64,000 nucleotides of DNA. Source: JBAZFF01 sp041653495 (GTDB lineage: Bacteria; Patescibacteriota; Minisyncoccia; Minisyncoccales; RBG-13-42-11). The notes beneath the pieces are model-generated. The model was given only the letters and a program-made list of their open reading frames with translations, did not search any database and was not told where the DNA came from. A program made the position numbers and the translations under genes. Shown here piece by piece: positions 9,058 to 16,302 of this stretch (position 1 is the first letter of the stretch; the number at the start of each line of letters is the position of its first letter). The stretch is taken from assembly GCA_041653495.1 (NCBI GenBank), contig JBAZFF010000001.1, forward strand, positions 12,124-76,123, read 5' to 3'.

Positions 9058-10113
9058 TTATCTCATAATATAAGCAGAAGAGGGACCCTTTCCAATCTGG
9101 GTGATTATGCCAATTTTTTTAAGCTGGCTTAGTTTTAACTGAACCGTCCTTTTGGGAGAATTAAGGATATCTACGGCATCTTTCACTGTAATCCTGCCAA
9201 TCTGATCCAAAAAATCCAGCAATTTTAGTTGATCCTTGTCAAGGTATATTTTTGATTCAATGCCCTTGTTAATGTTTTTGAAAGACAAAGAAACGACTTG
9301 CGCCTTAACGCCGTCGATCTCTTCCTTGAATCCCCTGACGAAATATTCAAGCCAAGGCGTGAAGTCCTTTTTTCTTTCTTGATAGTTCTTGCCTGTGTTT
9401 ATTGCCGCATAGTATTTCCCTCTGTCTTTGTTGTAATAGTCTTCCAGGGCAAACAATCTTCGGAAATTATATCCTCTCTGGTAGAGCACGAGCGTTGCTA
9501 TAGCCCTGGCCGTCCTGCCGTTACCGTCCTGGAAAGGATGGATGGCCGCTACTTCCTGGTGAACTATTCCGGCAGCAATGACAGGATTGATATTTTTGGC
9601 CTTACTCTCCTTTAGCCATTTTATTAGATCCTGGCAAAGACGAGGAACATCTTTAGCATCTGGACCGGTATAAACGATTTCATCTGACAAACCGATCCTT
9701 TGGCGCACAACATATATCAAACCCCTGCGATAATGACCAGACTGATGTTCTGGTAAAGTCTTGTTAGTAACAAGCTCATGAATTTTCAACAAAACCCTTT
9801 CGGTAATCGGCTGTTCATCTTTGACGACTCTCTCTATGTATTTTAAAGCTTTAAGATAATTTTCAACTTCATAGATGTCGCGCGCTGGAGCATCTATTTT
9901 TTTACGGGCGACTATTGCTTCCACCTGTTTATAATCAAGGGCATTACCTTCTATTCCAGTAGAGCTGTGACTCATCCTGATTAACGCCTGGCGCCTCAAT
10001 TTTATTTCATTTTTGGGCAAAAGCTTGGCACGATCGATAACCGCTCTTGATTCAACAATGGCGGTAAGCATCTCAACAATTTTACTCGTTATTTTATAGG
10101 AAGGATTAAACAT
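9058..10113 (-). CDS. Fic family protein (AMP-transferase) with C-terminal winged HTH
   Basis: 351 aa. The catalytic Fic motif HPFQDGNGRTAR is at residues 192-203, complete with the His base and metal-binding Asp. An inhibitory-helix motif SSTGIEGN at residues 50-57 lies ahead of the Fic fold, placing it among self-inhibited class II Fic proteins. The last ~70 residues form a winged-HTH-like domain, so it may bind DNA and regulate itself. Fic enzymes usually transfer AMP to a hydroxyl on a target protein; the target cannot be told here. It has its own promoter with TATAAT 11 bp upstream of the ATG, so the mRNA is nearly leaderless. Confidence 0.93.
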   Translation of the reverse strand: MFNPSYKITSKIVEMLTAIVESRAVIDRAKLLPKNEIKLRRQALIRMSHSSTGIEGNALDYKQVEAIVARKKIDAPARDIYEVENYLKALKYIERVVKDEQPITERVLLKIHELVTNKTLPEHQSGHYRRGLIYVVRQRIGLSDEIVYTGPDAKDVPRLCQDLIKWLKESKAKNINPVIAAGIVHQEVAAIHPFQDGNGRTARAIATLVLYQRGYNFRRLFALEDYYNKDRGKYYAAINTGKNYQERKKDFTPWLEYFVRGFKEEIDGVKAQVVSLSFKNINKGIESKIYLDKDQLKLLDFLDQIGRITVKDAVDILNSPKRTVQLKLSQLKKIGIITQIGKGPSSAYIMR

Positions 10114-10124
10114 ATTCTATTTGT

Positions 10125-10153
10125 ATTATAACCAATTAAAGAAAATCGCGCAA
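10125..10153 (-). promoter_or_regulatory. Promoter of fic
   Basis: Minus strand: TTGCGC (10148-10153), 17-bp spacer, TATAAT (10125-10130). The start codon is 11 bp after the -10 box, giving a leader of only about 4 bases. Confidence 0.75.
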
Positions 10154-10164
10154 TAATCGCGCAA
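10144..10164. repeat. Tandem 10-mer over the fic -35 box (possible operator)
   Basis: AATCGCGCAA occurs at 10144-10153 and again at 10155-10164, an 11-bp period or one helical turn. It covers the -35 element, as expected for a repressor site; the winged HTH of Fic is a candidate binder. Confidence 0.55.
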
Positions 10165-10245
10165 AACTTTTAAAATAAGGTAAAAATAAGATTTAATTTC
10201 TCCTTGACAAATTATACGACGAAAATGATGCTTCGAGTCTTCGTT

Positions 10246-10261
10246 GGTAGATTGTGAGACA
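10246..10261 (+). repeat. Island repeat copy R4 (exact consensus)
   Basis: GGTAGATTGTGAGACA. A related string ATTATACGACGAAAATGATG sits 35 bp to the left (10211-10230) and resembles the region around R5 (ATTGTACGACTAGAATGACA), so a second, decayed copy may be present. Confidence 0.85.
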
Positions 10262-10292
10262 AAATAAAAAGGGCCGTCCGTAGGCGACCCTC
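10262..10292 (-). terminator. Intrinsic terminator of the 218-aa gene
   Basis: Minus-strand imperfect GC stem (AGGGTCGCC with GGACGGCCCT) followed by TTTTTATTTT. Confidence 0.65.
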
Positions 10293-10312
10293 TTTAAACT
10301 AATCGTGTTTTA

Positions 10313-10969
10313 TCAAGCCGGCTGAAGAGAGCGTTTCTGGGGCTTAAAAAGCTCGTCCGAGAAAGACTTGTCGTTGTAAAAGACGTTCTTCCCGTAGCTT
10401 AGTAATTCATTCCCCTTCCAGGTCATAAAGAAGAACCACTGGGCGATATCTTTCCCATATTTGATAGAGCCGCATAAGGTGAAAATCGGAACCTTCAGGG
10501 ACTTATCATCCATGGTGTTGGCGCGGTAGAGGCTAAATTCCAGATTCTTGGTAATCTTTTCGTTGAAAACATCGGTGAGATTCGAAAAGACCTGGTCCGT
10601 GCGTTCGTCGCCGAATATCTTCTCGGGGCCGAGCGTTGACCCCTGCGCCAGAAACTTTGCCCTTTCCCTGATGAATTTCTTTGTAAAGAAGTTCTCTTCG
10701 AAAGAGCGGGCCCTAGTCACGAATCCGGGATTGAGAAGCACCATATCCTGGTATTTAGTTTCTTTGAGATTGATTACCCCGACGCGGCACAAATCATCCG
10801 GTTCGATGCCTAAGTCGCAGTCTATCGTGATCTCATCCATGAAACGCAGAAGATTGAGTGTTACACGGTTGTGCAGGCCGATAGTCAGATGATCATCGTC
10901 GTTTATTAAGTCAACGACCGGGAAATCTCCCTTTCTTTCTGTTGATAAGACAACTATTCCTTTATTCAA
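10313..10969 (-). CDS. Hypothetical protein, 218 aa
   Basis: Not recognised. It is soluble, mixed alpha/beta, with no membrane segment and only two Cys. Start is TTG at 10967-10969 behind a good AGGAGG site (7 bp away). Promoter (TTGACT, 17 bp, TATAGT) and terminator flank it, so it is expressed as a single-gene unit between repeats R4 and R5. An inverted repeat CCCATTGCAATGGG (10992-11005) lies between promoter and gene and could be an operator or a leader hairpin. Confidence 0.75.
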   Translation of the reverse strand: MNKGIVVLSTERKGDFPVVDLINDDDHLTIGLHNRVTLNLLRFMDEITIDCDLGIEPDDLCRVGVINLKETKYQDMVLLNPGFVTRARSFEENFFTKKFIRERAKFLAQGSTLGPEKIFGDERTDQVFSNLTDVFNEKITKNLEFSLYRANTMDDKSLKVPIFTLCGSIKYGKDIAQWFFFMTWKGNELLSYGKNVFYNDKSFSDELFKPQKRSLQPA

Positions 10970-11012
10970 AGATCTAACCTCCTAATTATTTCCCATTGCA
11001 ATGGGATTCTAA

Positions 11013-11041
11013 ACTATAAAATAATTCAATCTCAAAGTCAA
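11013..11041 (-). promoter_or_regulatory. Promoter of the 218-aa gene
   Basis: Minus strand: TTGACT (11036-11041), 17-bp spacer, TATAGT (11013-11018). Confidence 0.8.
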
Positions 11042-11055
11042 TTCAGCTCCTCCTA

Positions 11056-11070
11056 GGTAGATTGTACGAC
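11056..11070 (+). repeat. Island repeat copy R5 (diverged)
   Basis: GGTAGATTGTACGAC: the left 10 bases match consensus, the right part differs. It is 14 bp from the -35 box of the 218-aa gene. No terminator A-run follows. Instead there is an 8-bp perfect inverted repeat (ACACACAT/ATGTGTGT, 11095-11118). Confidence 0.65.
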
Positions 11071-11205
11071 TAGAATGACACGTAATGGCACACAACACAC
11101 ATTATTCGACATGTGTGTTTCAGAATATATTTCCCGATGTATAGACGAATACCCACGGCGTGAATATTCCTTGGGTACTTAGTGCTTATTCTCAGCTAAT
11201 AGAAT

Positions 11206-11961
11206 TTAAGAGAAATATGTCTCTATTTCCCTAGTTAAACGAGAAGAAAAATCTTTTGATATAGTTTGATGGCTTACTGGCAAAAATATTTTTAATTCTC
11301 TTTCTAAATTTCCTACTTCTGAAAGAGCATTCAATAATTTTTCCTTTAAACCAATCTCACTTCTAGGAATATAGCTCACTAGGCTTGGATTCTTTGAAAT
11401 AAAATACAAATCAAAGAAATCTCTAGGTTTTTTTCTATAAAGTAAGGCTTCAATCTTCTCTTTTACTAAGATTCTCTCTGTTAAAAAAGTGACAACATAT
11501 GAATCTGTAAATTCACTTTGTACAAGACTAGTGTTCGCTTCAACCTCACTAGGATTACGAAATGAAATTTCTAATCTTATTTCCGAATCGAAATCTAACA
11601 TCTTTAATTTAATAACAGTTAAATATCCTCCCGTAGTTTCCCCCTGTGTCCCATCATTAACTTTTTTCTCAGTTTGTATCCCCTCTTCTTCCATATTTCC
11701 CAAAGTTTCGTCTATTAATCTATTAATCTCTGAGTAATCTGGTCCATGATCACCAATCGCGGAAAAATCAAGATCTTCTGAAAATCGAGGACTATGGAAG
11801 ACAATCCTTAGAGCAGTACCTCCTTTAAAGAGGAACTTTTCCGAACCCTTTTTCTTATAAAAATAAGATAAAAAAAGATGTTGACAGTATTCCCTGGCTA
11901 TGTTCTCTTCTATTGTCTGATATCTCGTGGCAAGTTGGCTTATGAAATGACGTGAAATCAT
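11206..11961 (-). CDS. AbiEii-type nucleotidyltransferase toxin
   Basis: 251 aa. The segment FLFKGGTALRIV followed by RFSEDLDFSA is the hallmark of AbiEii/AbiGii nucleotidyltransferases (G-G/S motif and DxD metal ligands). These are toxins of type IV toxin-antitoxin systems; related enzymes add nucleotides to tRNA acceptor ends and block growth, giving phage abortive infection. The start overlaps the upstream AbiEi-type gene by 4 bp (ATGA), the usual antitoxin-first order. Family is firm; activity against phage is inferred. Confidence 0.9.
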   Translation of the reverse strand: MISRHFISQLATRYQTIEENIAREYCQHLFLSYFYKKKGSEKFLFKGGTALRIVFHSPRFSEDLDFSAIGDHGPDYSEINRLIDETLGNMEEEGIQTEKKVNDGTQGETTGGYLTVIKLKMLDFDSEIRLEISFRNPSEVEANTSLVQSEFTDSYVVTFLTERILVKEKIEALLYRKKPRDFFDLYFISKNPSLVSYIPRSEIGLKEKLLNALSEVGNLERELKIFLPVSHQTISKDFSSRLTREIETYFS

Positions 11962-12587
11962 ATTGGTTTATAAATTATTTTTATTAAATTAATGAATGAT
12001 TTATTCTTCCTAAGATTATTTTTAAAATATTTAACATAATATCCTAATTTGTTGTCATCTATTTTACTCAAATCTACTCTATCGTTTAAATCTTTTTTCC
12101 GTAGAGACAAAAGATAAATATAATCCAACAAAGCCTTTTCTCTTTCTGCCATTAAAACATTAACGCCCCTCATTTTTTGTGGTTGATACCCAAAAAAGAG
12201 ACTCTTTTTTATTTTTATATAGTCAAAAAATGATCTTTGTACGGAGAAACTTTTTGTTTGTTTTGTAGTCGCAGAAATTATACTATAAACATTTTCTGGA
12301 ATTATCCCATAAAAAGAGAGGGCTGTTTCAAATGATATATAAGATGGCTTGTACAATTTATTAGCAATCTCAAATTTGTTAGGAAGATTATGTGCAAAAA
12401 TATAGAGACCTTTTTTTATTTTCAAAAAATAAGAATTTTGTTTTTTTGAGTTACGCGAAAGGAACGCTCTCGCTGTAGAGGATTTTATCTCTAAAAATTT
12501 AGAAAATTCAGATACAGTAAAAATCCTGAGCCCAGTATTATTCAACTTTCTCTCGACTAAGCTCAAGCTTAATCTTTCATTAGTCAT
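11958..12587 (-). CDS. AbiEi-type antitoxin / transcriptional regulator
   Basis: 209 aa. The N-terminal ~60 residues form a winged HTH (FTVSEFSKFLEIKSSTARAF), then LKKGLYIF-like and ISFETALSFYGIIPENVYS segments typical of AbiEi antitoxins. It is the repressor and antitoxin partner of the AbiEii nucleotidyltransferase encoded 4 bp overlapping downstream. Promoter TTGTTG, 17 bp, TATATT ends 8 bp before the ATG, so the mRNA should be leaderless. A hyphenated palindrome GTGACA-N4-TGTCAC lies about 60 bp upstream and is a likely operator for self-repression. Confidence 0.8.
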   Translation of the reverse strand: MTNERLSLSLVERKLNNTGLRIFTVSEFSKFLEIKSSTARAFLSRNSKKQNSYFLKIKKGLYIFAHNLPNKFEIANKLYKPSYISFETALSFYGIIPENVYSIISATTKQTKSFSVQRSFFDYIKIKKSLFFGYQPQKMRGVNVLMAEREKALLDYIYLLSLRKKDLNDRVDLSKIDDNKLGYYVKYFKNNLRKNKSFINLIKIIYKPI

Positions 12588-12595
12588 GATATTTC

Positions 12596-12624
12596 AATAT
12601 AACATAATACTACGATACCAACAA
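12596..12624 (-). promoter_or_regulatory. Promoter of the abiE-type operon
   Basis: Minus strand: TTGTTG (12619-12624), 17-bp spacer, TATATT (12596-12601), then 8 bp to the ATG. Confidence 0.7.
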
Positions 12625-12646
12625 TGTTTTAAACAAGTTTATCTTC

Positions 12647-12662
12647 GTGACAAATATGTCAC
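12647..12662. promoter_or_regulatory. Palindrome upstream of the abiE-type promoter
   Basis: GTGACA AATA TGTCAC, 6-bp perfect arms, 23 bp upstream of the -35 box. Candidate AbiEi operator. Confidence 0.45.
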
Positions 12663-12794
12663 TTAGAACAACCCATTATTGGATTATCGACTCATTTAGC
12701 ATAACATTCTAGGTGGGAAAAGTCAATATAACCGGCCCGTAAATCATGTTCAATTAAAAAAGGGCCGTTTTCGCACAAATGCGAGCGTACCCCA

Positions 12795-13280
12795 CTAATC
12801 ATTGGACCACATCCACGGATAGCCGAATCTTTGCTTTTCTACAACATTCTTTCTGAAAGCGAGCAGCTCATCCGCCGTCAGCTCCTCTTGGGCCAGCTCT
12901 ATTTCATCCAGAACAGCAACCGTATGGGCCCTCTGCCAACGAATCCAAGCCTTAATACCTTCTTCGTCTATGATCACTCTGCCTATTACGTTGGCCAAAT
13001 GGATTCCTTCTGAAACCATTTGAAACAACTCTTCATCGGTTTTTCTTTTATACAGAATAGATTCTCGATGTTCGTGATAGAGCGAGTAACGCAAGAAAGG
13101 ATCTGTTTTGGACAGGAATATCATTACCTTTCCGGTCTTTTTATGCCGGATAAAGAGGCCTCCTCCGTATATCATGAAAGACGGAAGCCCTAAGTAAGAT
13201 ATCTCTTTTCCGCGTATTACTTCTTTCTTTTTGGGCAATAAGTTCCACAGAAGATGCAAAACCTTATCGGGCAAATTCAC
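12795..13280 (-). CDS. Hypothetical protein, 161 aa
   Basis: Not recognised. GTG start at 13278-13280 behind a purine-rich AGAGAGGGGGG stretch. It contains YSLYHEHRESILYKRKTDEE, where a HEH cluster next to Glu could bind metal, but no known protease motif is complete. C-terminal half is helical and rich in Trp and Glu. No membrane segment. It is a single-gene unit preceded by repeat R6 and TTGACT, and ends near a GC-rich hairpin followed by TTTTTT (12755-12785). Confidence 0.7.
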   Translation of the reverse strand: MNLPDKVLHLLWNLLPKKKEVIRGKEISYLGLPSFMIYGGGLFIRHKKTGKVMIFLSKTDPFLRYSLYHEHRESILYKRKTDEELFQMVSEGIHLANVIGRVIIDEEGIKAWIRWQRAHTVAVLDEIELAQEELTADELLAFRKNVVEKQRFGYPWMWSND

Positions 13281-13358
13281 GGTAAGTCCCCCCTCTCTTT
13301 AGAATATAAAGGAAGAATAATCTCCTTGCTGATATTAAATTATATAATTTCAGGAAAA

Positions 13359-13364
13359 AGTCAA
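13359..13364 (-). promoter_or_regulatory. -35 box for the 161-aa gene, 6 bp from repeat R6
   Basis: TTGACT on the minus strand. A TATAAT occurs 14 bp downstream (13339-13344) and AATTTA at 17 bp, so the -10 is not certain. Confidence 0.5.
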
Positions 13365-13370
13365 CCCACT

Positions 13371-13386
13371 GGTAGATTGTGAGACA
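13371..13386 (+). repeat. Island repeat copy R6 (exact consensus)
   Basis: GGTAGATTGTGAGACA followed by TAAAATAAAAAA and a terminator hairpin. It is 6 bp from the -35-like box, the same distance as in R2 and R8. Confidence 0.85.
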
Positions 13387-13414
13387 TAAAATAAAAAAGG
13401 CTGCCGAAGCAACC
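13387..13414 (-). terminator. Intrinsic terminator of the R6-R7 unit
   Basis: Minus-strand stem GGTTGC/GCAGCC with a TTCG loop (13399-13414), then TTTTTTATTTTA. The tetraloop hairpin is a strong terminator although no convincing gene lies upstream of it. Confidence 0.75.
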
Positions 13415-13704
13415 TTTTAAGAGCAAAGAGTGAACTCCCCTAATAGAAGCGGTATCAAAGGAGTTCGCTCTACAACCGATTGGCCTTTAAAGCAGCCGTG
13501 CATGATAAAGAGATTCCTGGCGCATTCTTCACTTGTCCATCTTATCTCAAGTGTTTCCGCTTCCCTACCCAAGGGATAGACAAATTCAGAAAAACCAGCT
13601 TTCTCAACAAAATATTAACTGATTACTCAAAAGAATACAACAAAAAGGTAGGTCTCATGCTATTACACATCAACAGATATCAAACAGGGGTGCTCCTCCG
13701 GTAC
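13415..13704 (-). other. Repeat-bounded unit without a clear gene
   Basis: Between R6 and R7 I find no convincing protein gene. On the minus strand a frame without an ATG near its start, closed by TAA just before the terminator, reads ...LEIRWTSEECARNLFIMHG... for about 65 residues (13420-13620) and looks protein-like, so a degraded gene is possible. The alternative is an RNA: AGAGCGAACTCC and GGAGTTCACTCT near the terminator can pair. The short plus-strand frame here is less convincing. Confidence 0.35.
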
Positions 13705-13720
13705 GGTAGATTATGAGGCA
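13705..13720 (+). repeat. Island repeat copy R7
   Basis: GGTAGATTATGAGGCA; the inner part TTATG-AGG-CATAA is an inverted repeat. Followed by AAAAAACCAACC, which begins another terminator-like hairpin. Confidence 0.75.
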
Positions 13721-13804
13721 TAAAAAACCAACCATTTGGTTAATTTCTTAATTATCAATAACTAAACCATATCGTAAGAACTTGAAAAATGTTAAATTAA
13801 AAAT

Positions 13805-14695
13805 ATGAAATACAAAACAATATTATCGTTATTCTTTGTTGTGTTTTTTGTTTTTCTCTCTCCTAACCCAAGCACTGTTCAGGCATTAACCCAGGAAGAA
13901 AAAGAGAGACTAATACAACAGATTGAAATTCTCCAACAAGAAGTCACGACTTTGAAAAATCTAATCTCAAACCTTCAATTACGACAGGAAATTACTGCCG
14001 AGTCGTATTTAGCAGTAGATCTTTCTAATAACTTAGTACTCCTGAGCAAAAACTCTGATGAGATTCACTCCATAGCCTCTGTCACTAAGCTTATGACTGC
14101 CGTAATCGCTATTGAGAACATTGATTTGAACCAGACAATAACATTGACGGATGAAATGCTGAATCCCCTGGGCAGCAGCCCGACTCTCTTTTCAGGATTA
14201 ACCATAAGCGCGGAAGACCTTCTTAAGGCCTGCCTTATTCAATCAACTAATGACGCGGCTGAAGCCCTGTCTTACTTTATGAACGACGGAGAATTTTTAG
14301 CTTTAATGAACCAAAAGACAACGGCACTCGGAATGACCAATACCGTTTTTTACGACGTTCACGGGTTAAACCCTGAGAATCGTTCTAATGTAGTTGACAT
14401 TGCCAAACTCGTATCTTACGTTTATAAAAACCATCAAGAGGTTCTAGACATTACAAAGAATAACGACTTTTGGCTTCCAGACAAGACAGGAAGACTTCTT
14501 AAATTCAAGAATTCAAACGGATTTTATTATCTTCCCACATTTATCGGAGGAAAGACTGGATACTTGGTGGAAGCAAAACAGGCCCTGGCTTCTGTATTTG
14601 AATTGAACGGAAATCCTACCGCCATCGTCGTACTCTATTCAGACAACCGCCAAGCCGATACTTTTGCAATAATCAGAAAACTGGAAGAAGAATAG
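13805..14695 (+). CDS. dacA: D-alanyl-D-alanine carboxypeptidase (S11 family, DacA/PBP5-like)
   Basis: 296 aa with an N-terminal signal peptide (Lys, then a hydrophobic stretch ending near VQA at residues 26-28) and a short coiled coil. The three penicillin-binding motifs are present: SVTK (active-site Ser and Lys), STN in QSTNDAAE, and KTG in GGKTGYL. The enzyme trims the terminal D-Ala from peptidoglycan stem peptides in the periplasm. It lacks the C-terminal domain and membrane anchor of long PBP5 proteins; the signal sequence may serve as anchor. It is the only plus-strand gene in the middle of the island. No Shine-Dalgarno is evident and upstream bases are AT-rich. Confidence 0.92.
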   Translation: MKYKTILSLFFVVFFVFLSPNPSTVQALTQEEKERLIQQIEILQQEVTTLKNLISNLQLRQEITAESYLAVDLSNNLVLLSKNSDEIHSIASVTKLMTAVIAIENIDLNQTITLTDEMLNPLGSSPTLFSGLTISAEDLLKACLIQSTNDAAEALSYFMNDGEFLALMNQKTTALGMTNTVFYDVHGLNPENRSNVVDIAKLVSYVYKNHQEVLDITKNNDFWLPDKTGRLLKFKNSNGFYYLPTFIGGKTGYLVEAKQALASVFELNGNPTAIVVLYSDNRQADTFAIIRKLEEE

Positions 14696-14815
14696 CTTTA
14701 CAGAAAAACAAATCAATGAAGTGCCTGTATATCATAAACGTCTCACCGGATAGTAAAATTTCATTTCAAAAAATTGGCTTCCCTGACTGGATGATGTTAG
14801 AACCTGTTTAAAATA
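14696..14815. other. Intergenic gap between convergent genes
   Basis: About 120 bases between dacA and the next terminator. No gene, repeat or clear hairpin seen. Confidence 0.5.
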
Positions 14816-14841
14816 AAAAAACACCGTTATTGGCACGGTGT
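14810..14841 (-). terminator. Intrinsic terminator of the 119-aa gene
   Basis: Minus-strand stem ACACCG/CGGTGT (14821-14826, 14836-14841) then TTTTTTTATTTT. Confidence 0.8.
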
Positions 14842-14859
14842 CACACCTTATTGCTTTTA

Positions 14860-15219
14860 TTATTTTATTTTCTTGATGAATCCCTCGAAGCCTCCATAAA
14901 GATTTAAAATTTCTCTCTTTTCTCTCTCTTGTTTTACAAGGGGTTCAAGTTTAACCCAGAGATCTTTCCACCATTGAGGTGTCCAGGTTAAAAAGATTGT
15001 TTTGGAATCGAGAATACCCGCAGTCACATTGGTTCCTACCCGATTACCAACATAAATATATTCGAGAAAAAGCTGTTTTCTTTGAGGGTCATCTCCAATA
15101 TAGGAGAGTATATCTTCTTTGCCAAGTTTCGCCATCTCAGTCCTAGCGCCCTTTATCGTTAGACTATCCATCTGTTGACTGACAAAGGCCAATGTTGCTA
15201 TTTTCTTGTTAGAGAACAT
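14860..15219 (-). CDS. Hypothetical protein, 119 aa
   Basis: Not recognised. Soluble, no Cys, with a basic, largely helical C-terminal third (VKQEREKREILNLY). It has a TAGGAGGAGCG ribosome site 4 bp from the ATG and the best promoter in the island (TTGACA, 17 bp, TATTGT). That promoter and the attached repeat R8 closely resemble those of the tautomerase-like gene at 7.3 kb, although the two proteins are unrelated, so the upstream module was copied separately from the gene. Confidence 0.75.
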   Translation of the reverse strand: MFSNKKIATLAFVSQQMDSLTIKGARTEMAKLGKEDILSYIGDDPQRKQLFLEYIYVGNRVGTNVTAGILDSKTIFLTWTPQWWKDLWVKLEPLVKQEREKREILNLYGGFEGFIKKIK

Positions 15220-15270
15220 TATCGCTCCTCCTTTTATTTACTTACCATTCTTCCCTTTTTCTCTAATAAA

Positions 15271-15299
15271 ACAATACCACATTTCTATGGCATTGTCAA
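15271..15299 (-). promoter_or_regulatory. Promoter of the 119-aa gene
   Basis: Minus strand: TTGACA (15294-15299), 17-bp spacer, TATTGT (15271-15276). Near-duplicate of the promoter at 7677-7705. Confidence 0.85.
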
Positions 15300-15305
15300 C
15301 CGTAA

Positions 15306-15321
15306 GGTAGATTATGCGTCA
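15306..15321 (+). repeat. Island repeat copy R8
   Basis: GGTAGATTATGCGTCA; extends to an inverted repeat TTATG-CGT-CATAA. It is 6 bp from the -35 box. Confidence 0.75.
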
Positions 15322-15423
15322 TAACATACAGATATCCTCCAAAGCCCCTTAATTGGGGTTTTGGTTTCTTTTAAATCGTCTATAATACATTAAAGGTCTC
15401 TAAACTGAATAATTTATTAAAAT

Positions 15424-15516
15424 ATGCCCAAGGACCTAAAAGCAGAAAAACCTAGCGGAATAGGACTATTTGTTGTTTTGGTAATAGTAGTAGTTTTAGC
15501 TTTAATCTTAAGATAG
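15424..15516 (+). CDS. Small single-pass membrane peptide, 30 aa
   Basis: ATG AAG-less short frame: MPKDLKAEKPSG then an uninterrupted hydrophobic helix of about 16 residues ending in LILR. A TATAAT at 15381-15386 lies 38 bp upstream. No good ribosome site. Small membrane peptides occur next to toxin-antitoxin genes, but no function can be assigned; it could also be chance. Confidence 0.4.
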   Translation: MPKDLKAEKPSGIGLFVVLVIVVVLALILR

Positions 15517-15571
15517 CAAATACATAAGAGCTTTCTCTCTGTTTAAGCATAGAGGGGCCGCTAAGCTTAAT

Positions 15572-15601
15572 TTCGTATAGTAACATATGTTACTATACGA
15601 A
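15572..15601. promoter_or_regulatory. 30-bp perfect palindrome ahead of the HTH gene (operator)
   Basis: Left arm TTCGTATAGTAACAT (15572-15586) and right arm ATGTTACTATACGAA (15587-15601) are exact reverse complements with no spacer. It ends 3 bp before the ATG at 15605, so it almost certainly is the operator bound by the HTH protein encoded next to it. Confidence 0.8.
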
Positions 15602-15604
15602 TAT

Positions 15605-15859
15605 ATGGATAAAGAATACTATTCAACAATAGAAGCGGCCAATATATTACGGGTAAGTCGTAAGACGGTTTTTAAGTGGGCCCAAAGCGGAAAAATCAAA
15701 GCCACTAAGGTCGGGCGAAATTATATCATTCCCCACTCTGTCGTTCTGGAAAAACTTGGAAAGAGCATAGGCAAAGACAAAAAGGCTAATATAGAAAAAG
15801 CCATTGACAAGGCCATGAGGGAATATGAAAAAACATTTAGAATGCTCGGAAAAAAATGA
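15605..15859 (+). CDS. Excisionase-type HTH regulator, antitoxin of a Doc-type module
   Basis: 84 aa from the ATG at 15605. An earlier in-frame ATG (15587) sits inside the palindromic operator and is unlikely to be used. Residues ~4-55 form a MerR/excisionase HTH: YYSTIEAANILRVSRKTVFK, WAQSGKIKATKVGRNYIIP. The C-terminal ~30 residues are a charged helix (KAIDKAMREYEKTFRML) of the sort that neutralises a partner toxin. The stop overlaps the start of the broken doc gene (ATGA at 15856-15859), the classic antitoxin-toxin coupling. Confidence 0.85.
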   Translation: MDKEYYSTIEAANILRVSRKTVFKWAQSGKIKATKVGRNYIIPHSVVLEKLGKSIGKDKKANIEKAIDKAMREYEKTFRMLGKK

Positions 15860-16286
15860 GACCCAAATCAATAAGCATTGCCGAAATTGAATATACTTCA
15901 TTCCGTTTAGCGGAAAAGTTTATGACTTAGGATGAGCCGATTCCCAACTTCGGATCCAGATTTCCAAATATTCTGGAAAGCTGTCTAAACCAACCGTTTG
16001 TAAGTTTTGCTAAAAAGATTTATATCGCGGGCTCGTCGGGAAGGCTAGCATCTTATTCTGTTTGATGATCAAAAATCATCCGTTCCAGAACGGAAACAAG
16101 CGCATAGCCGTAATGACTCTCTTTTATTTCTTATACAAAAATGGCAAGTGGCTTAATATCAATAATACTGATTTATATAATTTCTCGGTTGGGGTTGCTG
16201 AAAGCAAAACAACTTCTCGGGAGAAAACAACCAATCATATCGGCCACTTGATTAAAAAGCATCTAATCAATTCTCCTAAGTTATAA
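15856..16286 (+). pseudogene. Fic/Doc-family toxin, inactivated by a nonsense codon and a frameshift
   Basis: The frame starts at the ATG overlapping the HTH stop and reads MRPKSISIAEIEYTSFRLAE. It hits TAG at 15928-15930 where relatives appear to have Trp (MT*DEPIPNFG), continues in frame, then shifts near 16055-16062. The rest is in another frame: MIKNHPFQNGNKRIAVMTL, the Doc catalytic motif HPFxNGNKR, through to 16286. Doc toxins phosphorylate EF-Tu in the studied case. Two independent lesions argue for true decay rather than a sequencing slip. Confidence 0.8.
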
Positions 16287-16302
16287 TCTTTATTTCTGTC
16301 TA

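Noticed and set aside
13480..13716. 78-codon plus-strand frame between R6 and R7
   Set aside because: It runs through repeat R7 and has no ribosome site; the minus-strand frame looks more protein-like, though neither is secure.
15856..16065. Recoding of TAG or TGA to keep the Doc frame open
   Set aside because: TGA and TAG end many intact genes here (for example the HTH gene ends in TGA), and a frameshift is also needed, so decay is simpler.
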